A DNA stretch of 64,000 nt, from assembly GCF_029873635.1 (NCBI RefSeq), contig NC_080422.1, positions 9,765,764 to 9,829,763 of the forward strand, written 5' to 3'. The notes beneath the pieces were generated by a model. The model saw only the letters and a list, made by a program, of their open reading frames with translations. It did no database searches and had not been told where the DNA came from. The position numbers and the translations under genes were made by a program. Position 1 is the stretch's first letter. Each line of letters opens with the position of its first letter. Shown one piece after another: positions 48,271 to 59,769 of this stretch. Origin of the DNA: Malania oleifera. Lineage: Eukaryota; Streptophyta; Magnoliopsida; Santalales; Ximeniaceae.

Positions 48271-51151
48271 GTCTATAAGGGAGATAAACAAACTGACAGT
48301 TAAGAATAAATATCCTCTCCCTAGAATCAATGATTTATTTGATCAACTCCAGGGGACCTAGGTTTATTTTAAAATTGATCTGCAATTAGGCTACCACCAG
48401 ATGAAAGTTAAAGCAGAGGACATTTCGAAGACCGCATTTCGTACCAGGTATGGGCATTACGAGTTCTTAGTAATGCCATTTGAGTTGACTAATGCATTAG
48501 CAGTTTTCATGGATTTAATGAATCGGGTGTTCCACCAGTATTTGGACCAGTTTGTGGTTGTGTTTATTGATGATATACTAGTTTACTCAAGGGGTTTTGA
48601 GGAGCACGAGCATCATTTGAGATTGGTGTTGCAGGTATTAAGGGCAATTATATGCGAAATTCAAGAAATGAGAGTTTTGGTTAAGGCAGGTTACTTTTCT
48701 CGGCCATGTGATCTCAGAAGCAGGAGTATCAGTTGATCCGAGTAAAATAGAGGCAATGGTGAATTGGGAGAGGCCGAGAAATGTTCAGGAAGTCAGGAGT
48801 TTTCTGGGGTTAGCAAGTTATTATCGACGCTTTGTGGATGGTTTTTCCAGGCTATCAGGTCCATTAACACGACTTAGGAGGAAAATGTAAAATTTGAATG
48901 GACGAATGACTGTGAGCAGAATTTTCAAGAGTTAAAGCAACGGTTAGTTTCAGCTCCAGTACTGGCTATTCCATCAGGGGAGGACGATTTTGTAATATAC
49001 AGTGACGCCTCTTTGAAGGGTCTTGGATGCGCGTTGATGCAGCACAGCAGAGTTATTGCATATGCATCTAGGCAGTTTAAAGAATATGAGAAGAATTATC
49101 TTGTCCATGATTTAGAGCTTGCTGCAGTGGTGTATGCTCTCAAGATTTGGAGGCATTATTTATATGGTGGAAAGTGTGAGATTTTCACAGATCATAAGAG
49201 TTTGAAATATTTCTTTACTCAGAAAGAGTTGAATATGAGGCAAAGAAGGTGGCCATAACTTATTAAAGATTATGATTGCACGATTAGTTACCACCCAGGA
49301 AAAGCAAATGTAGTGGCAGATGCTCTAAGTAGGAAATCAGGGGGATTCGTACTAGTAGTTATGGAGATTCAACACTCAATTCTAGTGGATTTGGAGAGGC
49401 TCAGTATAGAATTAGTGGATGAGAGTCCTCAGGCAGTTATTGCTAGTCTAGTGGTTTAGCCTACACTTTACGAGAGAATTAAAGCAGCTCAAGGTGATTA
49501 TGTAGAGTTGGCAGCAGTGATGACTAGAGTACGTGATGGTCAGGGTGAGGAGTTCAGCATATCAGATGATGGAGCACTACAATTCTGTACTAGGCTATGT
49601 GTTCTTGCAGATACGGAGATTAGGAGAACTATATTGGAGGAAGCTCACAGATCCCTATACACGGTCCATCTCAGCAGTACTAAAATGTACAGGGACCTAC
49701 GAGAGTATTTCTGGTGGAGTGGAATGAAGAGGGGGATAGCCGAATTTGTTCAGCAATGCTTAACGTGTCAAGAGGTTAAAGTTGAGCACTAGAGACCGGT
49801 AGGACATTTGCAGCTATTGTTCATTCCAGAATGGAAATGGAACCACGTTTCGATGGACTTCGTTAAGGGGTTACCACTAGTACGACAGGGACAGAATGTG
49901 ATTTGGGTGGTTGTAAATCGTCTGACGAAGACCACCCATTTCATCCCTATTAAAAGCGGTTATTCCATGGATATATTGGCAGAGATATATGTTTAGGAGA
50001 TAGTTCGTGTTCATGGAGTACTAGTATCCATAGTCTCGGACCGAGATCCTCGGTTTACTTCACGATTCTGGAAAAGTTTCCAAGAGGCTATGGGTATGCA
50101 GTTAGCTTTTAGCACTGCTTTTCATCCCCATACAGATGGTCAAACTGAGAGGACGATTCATACACTAGAGGATATGCTTCGTGCTTGTGTTCTTGATTTT
50201 GGAGGCAATTGGATCTAGTTTATGCCGTTTGTTGAATTTGCTTATAATAATAGCTATCAGGCTAGTATCGACATGGCTCCATACGAGGCTTTATATGGCA
50301 GGAGATGTCGTTCTCCTCTTTTCTGGGATGCAGTAGGTGAAAGGCGAGTTTTGGGTCCCGAGATAATATAGCAGGCATCCGACAAAGTCTGATTAATTAG
50401 AGAAAGAATTAATACAGCATAGAGTCGGCAGAAAAGTTATCTAGACACTCACCGCCGAGAGTTGGAATTTGATGTGGGAGATCGAGTATTTTTGAAGATA
50501 GCTCCTCTGAAAGGAGTTATGAGATTTGGAAAGAAGGGCAAGTTGAGCCCTAGGTATATTGGCCCTTTTGAGATACTTGAGAGAATAGGGTCAGTTGCCT
50601 ACAGGCTAGCTTTGTCGCCAGCTTTGGCTCGTATTCATGATGTGTTTCATGTTGCCATGTTACGGAAATACGTCCCAGACCCATCCCACATCATTAGCTA
50701 TGCAAAGATAAAGCTTAAGGATTCATTGGCATATGAAGAGGTACTAGCATAGATTTTGGATAGAAAGGTTCAGACTTTATACACTAAAGAAATACAGTTA
50801 GTCAAAGTTTTGTGGAGGAATCATGCTATAGAAGAAGCTTCTTGGGTACTTGAGGAGCAGATTAGACAGAGATACCCGCAGTTGTTCCAAGAGGTAAAGA
50901 GGTATTCAGGTAAAGTATAATAGTTAGATAGGTTTCTTTTGCAGGTACATGTATTGATTTTAGTTAGTAGATAGTTTTTAGTTTTATATGTGTAATCTTT
51001 CAGAACATAAATGTAACCACGGTATTCCTCCGCTACAAGTGAGGCAGGTAATAATATAAGTAGCCCCTTTTTCCTTTACAGAATGATGAAGCGTATAGAT
51101 GGGGATATAGATAGTAAATTTCGAGGATAAAATTTTATAAGGAGGAGAGAA

Positions 51152-52150
51152 TGTAACAACCAGGGAAATATTGATATTTAAATATTAAAGAGAGAGGAAA
51201 AATGAAAACAGAAATGGAAGAAGGCAGTAGGTTTCATCGACGATATTGCATTTTGGAGATAATAATAATAATAATACTTTCAAGGAATTGCCTGGACTTA
51301 TTGACGAATACAGGGGTTCGTCGATGAGAAAATACCGAGAGACGGATTTGGGCTACTCTGAATTTCATCGACAAATACAGGGATTCGTCGACAAATTTAC
51401 TAAGGATTCGTCGACGAAGTGATGTGTCTCGTCGACGAATCTGGCCCTATAAATAGTGGGAAATTGGGATTTTTATCATATTCAGCGCCTCCCTCTCTCT
51501 CTTTACAACCCTCTCTTACTTCTCTCTTCGTTTCTAGGCCTGTTTCTCACCGGATCGAAGATCTGAGGCTACCATGATGCTCCTGGCGAAATTCTTTGCA
51601 AGTCTGCTGGAGCTGATCGTTGAAAAGTTGGGTTGGATTTCGTCCCAATCTCAGGATAAGGCATTTTATTCAGTATTTGTCTTTCCCTCAGTTATGAGAA
51701 ATGTTGTAGGTAAGAAAATACTAATATTTTGTTCTGGGGGATTGTGTTTTCAGGATGTTGAGTTAGGAACCCTGCGGGTATAAAGCCAGAATTTCATAGG
51801 GACTTTTTAGAGTTAAGGTAAGGGAAATATACTATGTTAGGAGTTTTCATGATGTTAATAGAGATTTCATAGACACATATTTATACCAATTTATTATACA
51901 GTATTTACAGAATATGAGTTTAAATGCTTGTGTGGCCTGAGTAGATTTTCATGTGATGAAAAATTTATACAACTTTTATAATGTATCATACTATACTGAA
52001 TGCACAAATATAAACAATATATATAGTTTATATAGTTTTTCTCAGTATATGGAGTTATACAAAATATACAGATATAAATATATATTCACAGAGATTATAC
52101 CAAGAAATTTACATGCATATACAGCGTTTATACGAATAGTTTCATGGAAC

Positions 52151-52192
<42 letters not shown>

Positions 52193-53310
52193 TTTATATA
52201 GAACAATATGTATAGTGTTATAGCATGCCATGTTTCCTATTACCATAACATACAGAGTATATAGACAGAGTATATAGATAGAGTATACAAATAGATATAC
52301 AGAGGTAGCATCAAGATGCTACAGATACTGTAGACAGAGATTACAGTATTTACAGTACAGAAAGATAGCGTTATGGTAATTTTGGAAACATGATGAAAAC
52401 AGTAAAAGAGTATATATATATATAGTATCAGATCCTCGTGGAAAGATTACAGATAGATATAGTACAGATATAGAATACAGAGCATGGTACCGTTGCTACA
52501 TACAGATAGAGTGCAACCACATATCTCAGATAGTGTGTGGGTACCATCAGCTGTGCTCAGAGAGTATGCAGCCCCCAATTCACTAGGTGGAGGGGGCCGA
52601 TTTGACGAGGTAGTAGCCAGTCCCGAGCCTAGGAGTGGATATAATTTGGCTGGGCTGAGGTAGTGTAGAGTATATTGACTTATCTAGAGGGCCGACCAGA
52701 TGAAGTCCCCCTACGGGCCACACAACCCTATCATGAGGGGTCAAATCATGACGTATAGAGACCTAGGAATAAAGCACAGTTATGTATACGTATACAGTTT
52801 TACAGTATATGATGAGTATAATATGATATTATCAATATGAAAAGTAGAAAATACAGACGATATAGTATATTTTAAATTATGAAAGAAAGATATGCTTTAC
52901 ATATTATTTGTTGCATTACAGTTCAGTTACTATTTAAAAGTACTCTTAACTTAGTTGCCACACACTAGTAATAGCATATTTCCACTTACTGAGCATCGAA
53001 TCACCCCATTACTTTAACATTTTTCAGGTGAGCTAGTTAGGCGAGTAGATCAAGCTCGCGGATAGAAAGTATTCTGATTACCCTGGTTATAGGGTGAGTT
53101 TTTGATAGAGTTGTGTATATTTTTGGGTAGATGATGCTGGAGGGGTATTTTTGTATGACTATGGTCTATATATACTGGATTCTGGTATTGTATAATATAT
53201 ATGTGAATGGTTGTATGATTTGTGTTTCCGCTGCTTAGATATGGATATGGATATGGATATATAGATATATAAATATTAAAAAAAATGGTAAGAATTTTGA
53301 GGTCGTTACA
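51152..53310 (+). repeat. Tekay-type 3' LTR, subfamily 2
   Basis: This 2159-base LTR starts TGTAACAACCAGGGAAATA right after a polypurine tract GGAGGAGAGAA and ends GAGGTCGTTACA. Palindromes lie at about 51234-51438 and TATAAATA at 51448-51455. A (TA)n run lies at about 52150-52186. Confidence 0.9.
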
Positions 53311-53768
53311 AACCGTCTCTCTCGTGAGAGTAATCCAAATTCTCCACTAGTTGCTTAAGTGGGTCATACCATCGTGCCTTACATGCCTTGGATTGCATTA
53401 CACATGCCTTCGAACCAATCCAACTTCCCATGTCTTAACCCTATTTGGATCCATCTTCCAAGCCTACATGATCTTTATTGGTTTCGATTACACACTTGGT
53501 CCTCCAATTGCTAGCATGTCAGGACAATTAGTTTCATGCCTATACTTTTACAATGTCGCTTGCCCAAAGTTACAAACCATCGGATTTGATACCACTTGTT
53601 AGCACTGAAAGAGTCCATGAGTTGTCTTGATACACATGAGTGAGTAATAACTTGACCTAAAAGCTTAAACCTATTGGTTCTTAGGCCTTACCATATATAT
53701 AAGCACCCATCATCCATTCTATTTTTCTATTATGGGATAGACTCGCAAGTGAAATTCTCAAAAACAAT

Positions 53769-54398
53769 TAATATTGATTTTGATTGGTCACAGATAGTTA
53801 AGTTTTTTTTTTTTTTTTTTGTAATTAATGACATCCTTTGAAATTCAAGTAGGCTAGGGTTTGACCGCCTTGCATTTTAGGGGTGAAGTGCGATCAACAT
53901 CTATTCGCTTCAATGCATCCAAACATATTGGGGCATTTAAGTTGTTATATTAGGGAAAGTAAAAATTTACGGAGTAATAAAATGGAATAAAAATCATTGC
54001 CTCTCCTAAAACATAATAATTAATCACGACATTTTGAGAACAAATGGGATAGAGAATATTATCAAGGAATTGCTCAATCAATTACAAAATTGTTTTATTG
54101 TATGTTTGGAGAGTGTTTGAGTTTGAATTTGGATTAAATTTTGACAAGATGTAATATAAAATTATATTGAAATTTGTTCAAAGCCACCCAAATTTATCTA
54201 AATTTAAGGACTGAAATTCATGCTCCCAAACGCAACGTTAGAAACTTCAATCAAGGATGGTGAGATGCTTTTGGAAGCTCATTTCTCTAAGTGCTCAGCA
54301 GGAGTCATTCTTTGTACCTACAAACGACCTTGAATTATGTCAAAGAGATTGAAATGACATCCTTGATCGATATGAAAATGTTCAATATCACCGGCCCA
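53769..54398. other. Intergenic, possible small MITE
   Basis: No gene. At about 54103-54234 the ends TGTTTGGAG and CTCCCAAACG are imperfect inverted repeats with AT-rich sequence between, resembling a decayed MITE. A loosely similar sequence lies at about 60134-60405. No clear target duplication. Confidence 0.35.
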
Positions 54399-54602
54399 TG
54401 TTGGAATATTGTCTCAGAGATTGAACAGTTGGAACTGAAATCCAAGGCTACACAAGTTAAAATAGAAGAAGAGAAGATTAGTTAGTTAGTTAGCTTGATT
54501 AGTTAGTTTCTTTATTCTTGATTCTTGTATTATATAAATATAGTCATATACTCTATATTTGAAAATATGGAATATAATTTTTCAGTCCATGTAAATCTTT
54601 CA
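54399..54602 (+). repeat. Copia 5' LTR (left)
   Basis: Begins TGTTGGAATATTGTC and ends AATCTTTCA directly before a TGGTATCAGAGC primer site. A tandem TTAGTTAG tract and TATATAAATA box lie in the middle. Confidence 0.75.
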
Positions 54603-55855
54603 CATGGTATCAGAGCGGTACTTCCCTTCTGCATTTTCTTTTAGTTTAGCATATCCTCTGCATTAGCCATACCTGCGACTCCAAATTCTGAGTAGTATGA
54701 ATATTCATTAAAGTCTGAAGCTGAACAGAGAAGCTGATGGTTTAGCATTCTGTCTCGGCAAAATGAAAGACACCTCTCGACATTATTCTGGTATCGAATT
54801 GCAAAGCCCCAAGTGAATATTGAATTGACATTATCTCTGGTCTTTACAAGGAAAGATTATTTGTTGTGCAATTTTTTACTTTTCTTGGAGAAATTCCAGA
54901 AATGACTTCTGCTGAAAATTCTACCAGCTCTCATACTTCTCATCGCATGATCAACCCTTCCGATGATTCATCCAGTCCATATTACTTACATCCAAGTGAT
55001 AATCCTGGTGCATTACTCGTTTCTGAGATTTTTAATGGTGATAATTACATCGCATGGAGTCGATCAATCACCATTGCTCTAGTAGTCAAAAATAAGGTAG
55101 GATTCATTGATGGTTTGATTCTTGCTCCTCCTATAAATCAGTGTTCTCTTCATACTGCATGGCTGCGTGCAAACAATCTAGTTCTTTCATGGTTAATGAA
55201 TTTCATTTCCAAGGAAATAATAAATAATCTTCTCTATGTTACATCTGCTGTTGATCTTTGGAATGAGCTGAAAACAAGATACTTACGAAGTGATGGTCTG
55301 AGAGTCTTCCATCTTGAAAAATCTCTTAGTTCCATTACTCAGGGCTCTTTATCAATTTATGAGTATTTTAATTCCTTCAAATCATTATGGGATGAGTATG
55401 TCAACTACCGACCATTCACTACATGTAGCTGTGGAAAAATGGCAACTTGTACCTGCAACCTATTTGATTTTTTTCTAGTTAGACAACAATCTGATTATGT
55501 GTTAAAATTTTTGATTGGCCTGAATGATTCCTATGCTCCAATTCGAAGCCAATTGCTTATGGTTTCACCATTACCAAGTATAGCCAAAGTATTTTCTTTA
55601 CTACTTCAAGAGGAAAGTTAGAGACAACTAAATAATGTTGTCAGTAGTGAAACTCATGCTTTGATTGCTAAACAAAACATTCAGCCATCTGGTCCTTCGA
55701 AATTTTCAAAAGATAAACAGAAGAGATTTTCTCTATACTGTACACACTGTGGATACAATGGACATACAATAGAAAAATGTTTTCATCTTCATGGTTATCC
55801 TTTTGGCTAGACTGGACCAAAAGGAAAAAGATAACCACCTACTACACAAGTTGCA

Positions 55856-56060
55856 CTTAAAAGGACATTCGTCGACGAAGACCCTAGGTTCGTCGACGAA
55901 TTCCTGCTGATGCCCCTTTTATAATCCTTTTTCCTTCTTTTCTTTCTCTTTCTCTTTCTCTTTCTTTTATTACTTCCATAAATTAAATTTTTTCGGATCT
56001 CTACATGAGGCTTCAACCATGGTGGCTTGATACTGGTCTCCTCAAAACCAGTAGGACCGA
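55856..56060 (+). repeat. Tekay-type LTR fragment in Copia mosaic
   Basis: Two TCGTCGACGAA palindromes, a TTATAATCC box, a long CT/TTC-rich tract and a block ending CCTCAAAACCAGTAGG match the order of motifs in the Tekay-type LTRs of this window. Confidence 0.6.
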
Positions 56061-58330
56061 ATAAAGCCCAGCCATCACATGACAAATAATGAAGTCGACA
56101 AACCCACCTATAAATGCACTCATTGTCATCAAACTGGTCATACCAAAAGTCGATGCATTGAACTTGTGGGGTATCCAGAATGGTGGGATCACAACCGTGA
56201 TCCATGGAAGAAGAATTCCAAGAAGACCACTACTGCTGCAATTGTTGAAACAAAGGCAGCAGATGAGGTTACTGAAAAGGTCTCGATAGTAGCAGTAGTT
56301 GCAAATAATGGTGGTAAACTTTTAAGTATGTCTACACATGTTTCTAATAGTGCATGGATAATTGATTCTGGTGCTACTGATCATATGACATTTGATTCTA
56401 GACAGGTCTCAACCTTTAAACCGTCTTCACAAATATTTGCTTCCACTACCAATGGTACTTCGATCCCTTTTATTGGGGAAAGATCCTTGGCCCTCACTGA
56501 CACTTTGAATTTGGATTCTATTTTAGTTGTTCCATCTTTGAACTATAATCTTTTTTCAGTTTCCCAAATAACCACTACCTTATTTTGTGTCGTAATTTTT
56601 TAGCCTGAATTATGGGTGTTTAAGGACATTTGAATGCGGTAGATGATTGGTTGTGGTGTTAGGCGAGGGAAGCTGTATTACCTAGACTTGGTGTCAAAGA
56701 GCTTAGACAAGTTGGGTCAAGCTCTAAAGGTGGATCATTTTGAAGGGGAAAAGAAAAGGCCTAACATGTGGTTTTGACATCGACGTCTAGGGCATACTTC
56801 TTTTGGTTATCTCAAGAAATTATTTCCTACTTTATTTAAAAAATTTGATATTGCTAGTTTTAAATGTGAAGTTTGTGAACTTGCGAAGAGTCATCGTGTT
56901 TCATTTCCATTAACTTTAAATAAATTAGTTCCTTTCATGGTTATACATTCTGATGTTTGGGGTCCATCCAAAGTCACTACTTTGAGTGGATCATGTTGGT
57001 TTGTTACATTTATTGATGATTGTACTGGGATGGCCCGGGTGTGCTTGATGAAGTCCAAAGGGGAAGTGAACTTGTTATTTAAAAAAATTCATAAAATGGT
57101 TCATACTCAGTACAATGCACAAGTTAAGGTCCTCCATAGTGACAATGGAAGAGAATGGTTGAATTTTGAATTGCAGCAATATTTGCAAGCACACGGAATC
57201 AATCTTCAAACTACTTGTACCTATATACCCCAACAAAATGGGGTGGCTGAGTGGAAAAATCGCCACTTGTTGGAGGTTGTCTGTGCTTTATTAATAGAAG
57301 CTCAAATGTCATTATCTTATTGAGCGAAGCACTCACTTCTACAACATATTTGATCAATCAAGTACCCTAGAGCACTATTAATTTCCAGAAACCATCCCAA
57401 GCTCTTTCTAAAGCAATTGCTGCTCCAACTATTCCAAACTTACCTCCTCATGTCTTTGGTTGTGTAGGATTCGTACATCTTCATACGCATCAGCGCACCA
57501 AGTTGACACCTCGAGCACTGAGATGTGTTTTTCTTGGGTACGCTACTCATTAAAAGGGGTATCGATGCTATCATCCTCCAACTCAAAGAATGTTTATACT
57601 TTGAATGTTATTTTTCATGAAGACTCGATATATTTTTCCTCTAAGCCTAAACTTCAGGGGTAGTACCAGGAGGAAGTTCAGACTCTAGACTATGATGTTC
57701 ACATTTCTAAAGACATAGATAACCATGATGTGGGTAACGTGGATACAAGTGGTATAAATTTGGATGCTATTGGTGATGAACACCCACAACCTGGATCATC
57801 TAATCAAGAGGTGGGTGAAGTGGATTTGAATGATATAACTTTGGACCAAAGCTGTGATGCACACCCAGAAACTGAAGTTGTGGCTCCACTCTCGTCCGAG
57901 TCCCTCGCACCACAGGCAACTAATACACCACACCAATCACTGGCTGAGGATGTTCTTGAACTAGTTAGAAAACAACTACCATATTGTCACATTAGAGGTA
58001 TTCCTAAACCCACATATGAACCCAACTCTTCTAGTACAGTTAAATATCCTATGAGTCACTATGTGTCTAACCATCATTTTTCAGAATCAAATCAGTCATT
58101 TGTGCATCAATTATCTACTGTATCTATTCCTAATAGTGTGCAAGAAGCCCTATTTGACCCAAGGTGGAAAGCTGCTATGAATGAGGAAATGAGATCATTG
58201 CAGAAGAATAAAACATGGGAATTTGTTGATTGTCCACCAAGAAAGAAACCAGTTGGATGCTGGTGGATTTTTACTGTAAAATACAAAGCAAATGGTACAA
58301 GTGAATGCTTTAAAGCAAGATTAGTTGCAA

Positions 58331-58331
<1 letters not shown>

Positions 58332-58381
<50 letters not shown>
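58332..58381. repeat. (TAA)n microsatellite
   Basis: About 16 uninterrupted TAA/ATA units inside the Copia mosaic. Confidence 0.95.
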
Positions 58382-58383
<2 letters not shown>

Positions 58384-59135
58384 ACCCAAACCTATGGGAT
58401 CGATTATACATATACTTTTGCACCCGTAGCTAAAATCAACACAGTTCGAGTATTGCAGTTTCTAGATGAGAACTTGGATTGACCATTACAAAAATTTGAT
58501 GTGAAGAATGTTTTTCTACATGGCAAGTTGTTTGAAGAAGTCTACATGGATCTTCCACTAGGAAGCATGATACTAGAGATACATAGTTAGAAGGTGTGCA
58601 GGCTAAAGAAATCATTGTATGGGCTAAAACAATCTCCAAGAGCATGGTTTGGAAGGTTGACAAAGGTTGACTAGGCTGGAGCAGTAGATGATAGGCAATC
58701 TACTTCTGCATATTTCACCTTTGTAGGTGGTAATCTTGTTATATGGAGAAGCAAAAAGCAAAATGTTGTTGCACAATCAATTGTAGAAGCTGAATTTAGA
58801 GGAATGACACTTGGAGTTTGTGCAGTGTTATGGCTAAAGCTTCTCTTGAGGGATTTGGACTATCCGCCTCTGTAAGCAATTCGACTATATTGTGACAATA
58901 AAGTAGTGTGTGATACTACTCATAATTCGGTGCAACATGATCGTACAAAGCATGTAGAGGTAGACAAATTTTTCATTAAGGAGAAGTTGGATGAGCGAAT
59001 TGTGGAGTTACCCAACATTCGATCAGAGGATCAGTTAGCTTATATCCTCACAGAAGCAGTTTCAAATGGAGTGTTCTCAAAATTTTTGAGCAAGTTGGGC
59101 ATGTGTGACATCTATGCACCAACTTAAGGGGGGAG

Positions 59136-59281
59136 TGTTGAAATATTGTAATTAATTGTAATCAACGTAATTAGGGATTATTTCCTAGTGTAGAGATACC
59201 ATAGATTCCATAGCCATCTATATATATATGTGCATATTTATTCATTGAAATAATGAAATAGAAAAAATATTTTTCTTTTCA
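59136..59281 (+). repeat. Copia 3' LTR (right)
   Basis: Begins TGTTGAAATATTGTAATTAA after a polypurine tract and ends near TTTTCTTTTCA. Its end is set by analogy with other LTRs and is approximate. Confidence 0.65.
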
Positions 59282-59695
59282 AGTCTAGGATTACCAAAAT
59301 TTGACCTTGGTGCTTTTAGAAATACTATAATAATATAATTAACTTGTTCTTGTATATGTTCATGTCTTTGTTTTGCTATCTCCGACACATCACCTTTGTT
59401 TGTTTGTTTTTTTTTTTTAGCTTTGAATTTAATGGAATTCATAGGTATATAAAAAACCCTATCAAATAAGATATATTTTCTTTTCCACGTGTTGATTATT
59501 AGCATGGGATGGTTTGGAAGGCCTAGTTTGATGGAGCACAAGGCTTTTCACTATTAATGTGGAAGTACAGAATTGGGCCATTTGTAGCCCAAATGGCAAA
59601 GTTTGTTAAGCCCAAAAGAAAAAATGACAGCAGTTTATGTGGACCCTGCGGCCCAAAAATATAAGCCCAATGGTAGCCAAAATATTCAAGAAACC
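59282..59695. other. Intergenic between Copia mosaic and tRNA gene
   Basis: No gene. GGGCC/AGCCCAA motifs occur at about 59575-59670, just beyond the 3' end of the tRNA gene. Confidence 0.5.
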
Positions 59696-59719
59696 CGCTA
59701 GAGGAAGGGCTTGAACCTT

Positions 59720-59752
<33 letters not shown>

Positions 59753-59769
59753 CACTGAGCTACTCCAGC
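59696..59769 (-). tRNA. tRNA-Asn (GUU)
   Basis: On the minus strand 74 bases fold as a standard tRNA: acceptor GCTGGAG with CTCTAGC (one G-T pair) and discriminator G, D arm with TAGCTCAGTGGG, anticodon stem TGTGG/CCACA around loop CTGTTAA (anticodon GTT), T arm GAAGG-TTCAAGC-CCTTC. It is close to the canonical plant nuclear tRNA-Asn. There is no intron and no encoded CCA. Internal A and B boxes are intact. A CAA motif lies just upstream and a TTTT run (59679-59682 on the plus strand as AAAA) about 14 bases downstream, as expected for plant Pol III genes. It serves cytosolic translation of Asn codons. It is not part of any transposon here. Confidence 0.95.

Larger units (their letters stand above)
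40956..53310 (+). mobile_element. Composite of Tekay/Del-type Gypsy chromoviruses
   Basis: Parts from left to right: a full LTR with primer site and gag (40956-44.07 kb); the tail of a second, different LTR with primer site (44075-44234); gag with zinc knuckle (about 44.5-45.5 kb), protease (45.6-46.0), reverse transcriptase (46.1-47.0) and RNase H (47.05-47.5); the head of a third LTR (47574-48270); then a second reverse transcriptase and RNase H (48.3-49.4), integrase (49.5-50.35), a C-terminal chromodomain-like tail (50.45-50.92), a polypurine tract (51139-51151) and a full 3' LTR. RT motif YxDD-type [10 protein letters not shown] and RNase [11 protein letters not shown] are visible in both pol copies. 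At least two related elements are joined. All are broken, with well over ten breaks. Confidence 0.88.
40899..53763 (-). mobile_element. Short-LTR element in unit B, split by Tekay composite
   Basis: The left end is 57 bases of the short LTR (40899-40955). The right end is about 285 bases of internal sequence (53311-53596), a primer-site-like TGGTATCAAATCC next to the LTR (minus strand, about 53583-53595), and the 167-base 5' LTR at 53597-53763. ACAAT lies outside both ends (40894-40898 and 53764-53768). Everything between is the Tekay composite. This gives the order of events: short-LTR element, then segmental duplication, then Tekay insertion. Confidence 0.6.
54399..59281 (+). mobile_element. 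Copia mosaic with mismatched end LTRs
   Basis: A 204-base left LTR (54399-54602) and primer site (54605-54616) lead to gag (about 54.9-55.6 kb) and a CCHC knuckle (about 55.75 kb). A Tekay-type LTR piece (about 55856-56060) follows, then a second knuckle and protease (56.1-56.6, with DSGA), GAG-pre-integrase and integrase (about 56.75-57.35), reverse transcriptase (about 58.1-58.66) and RNase H (58.7-59.1), a polypurine tract AAGGGGGGAG and a 146-base right LTR (59136-59281). The two LTRs do not resemble each other beyond the first dozen bases and no shared target duplication is seen, so the left and right parts probably come from different Copia elements. Broken, with about ten breaks. Confidence 0.8.

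Noticed and set aside
53351-53602. 83-codon plus-strand open frame
   Set aside because: Lies in the internal region of the short-LTR element on the opposite strand and runs across its primer site.
59523-59741. 72-codon minus-strand open frame overlapping the tRNA gene
   Set aside because: Chance frame through the tRNA and its flank; the tRNA explains the conservation.
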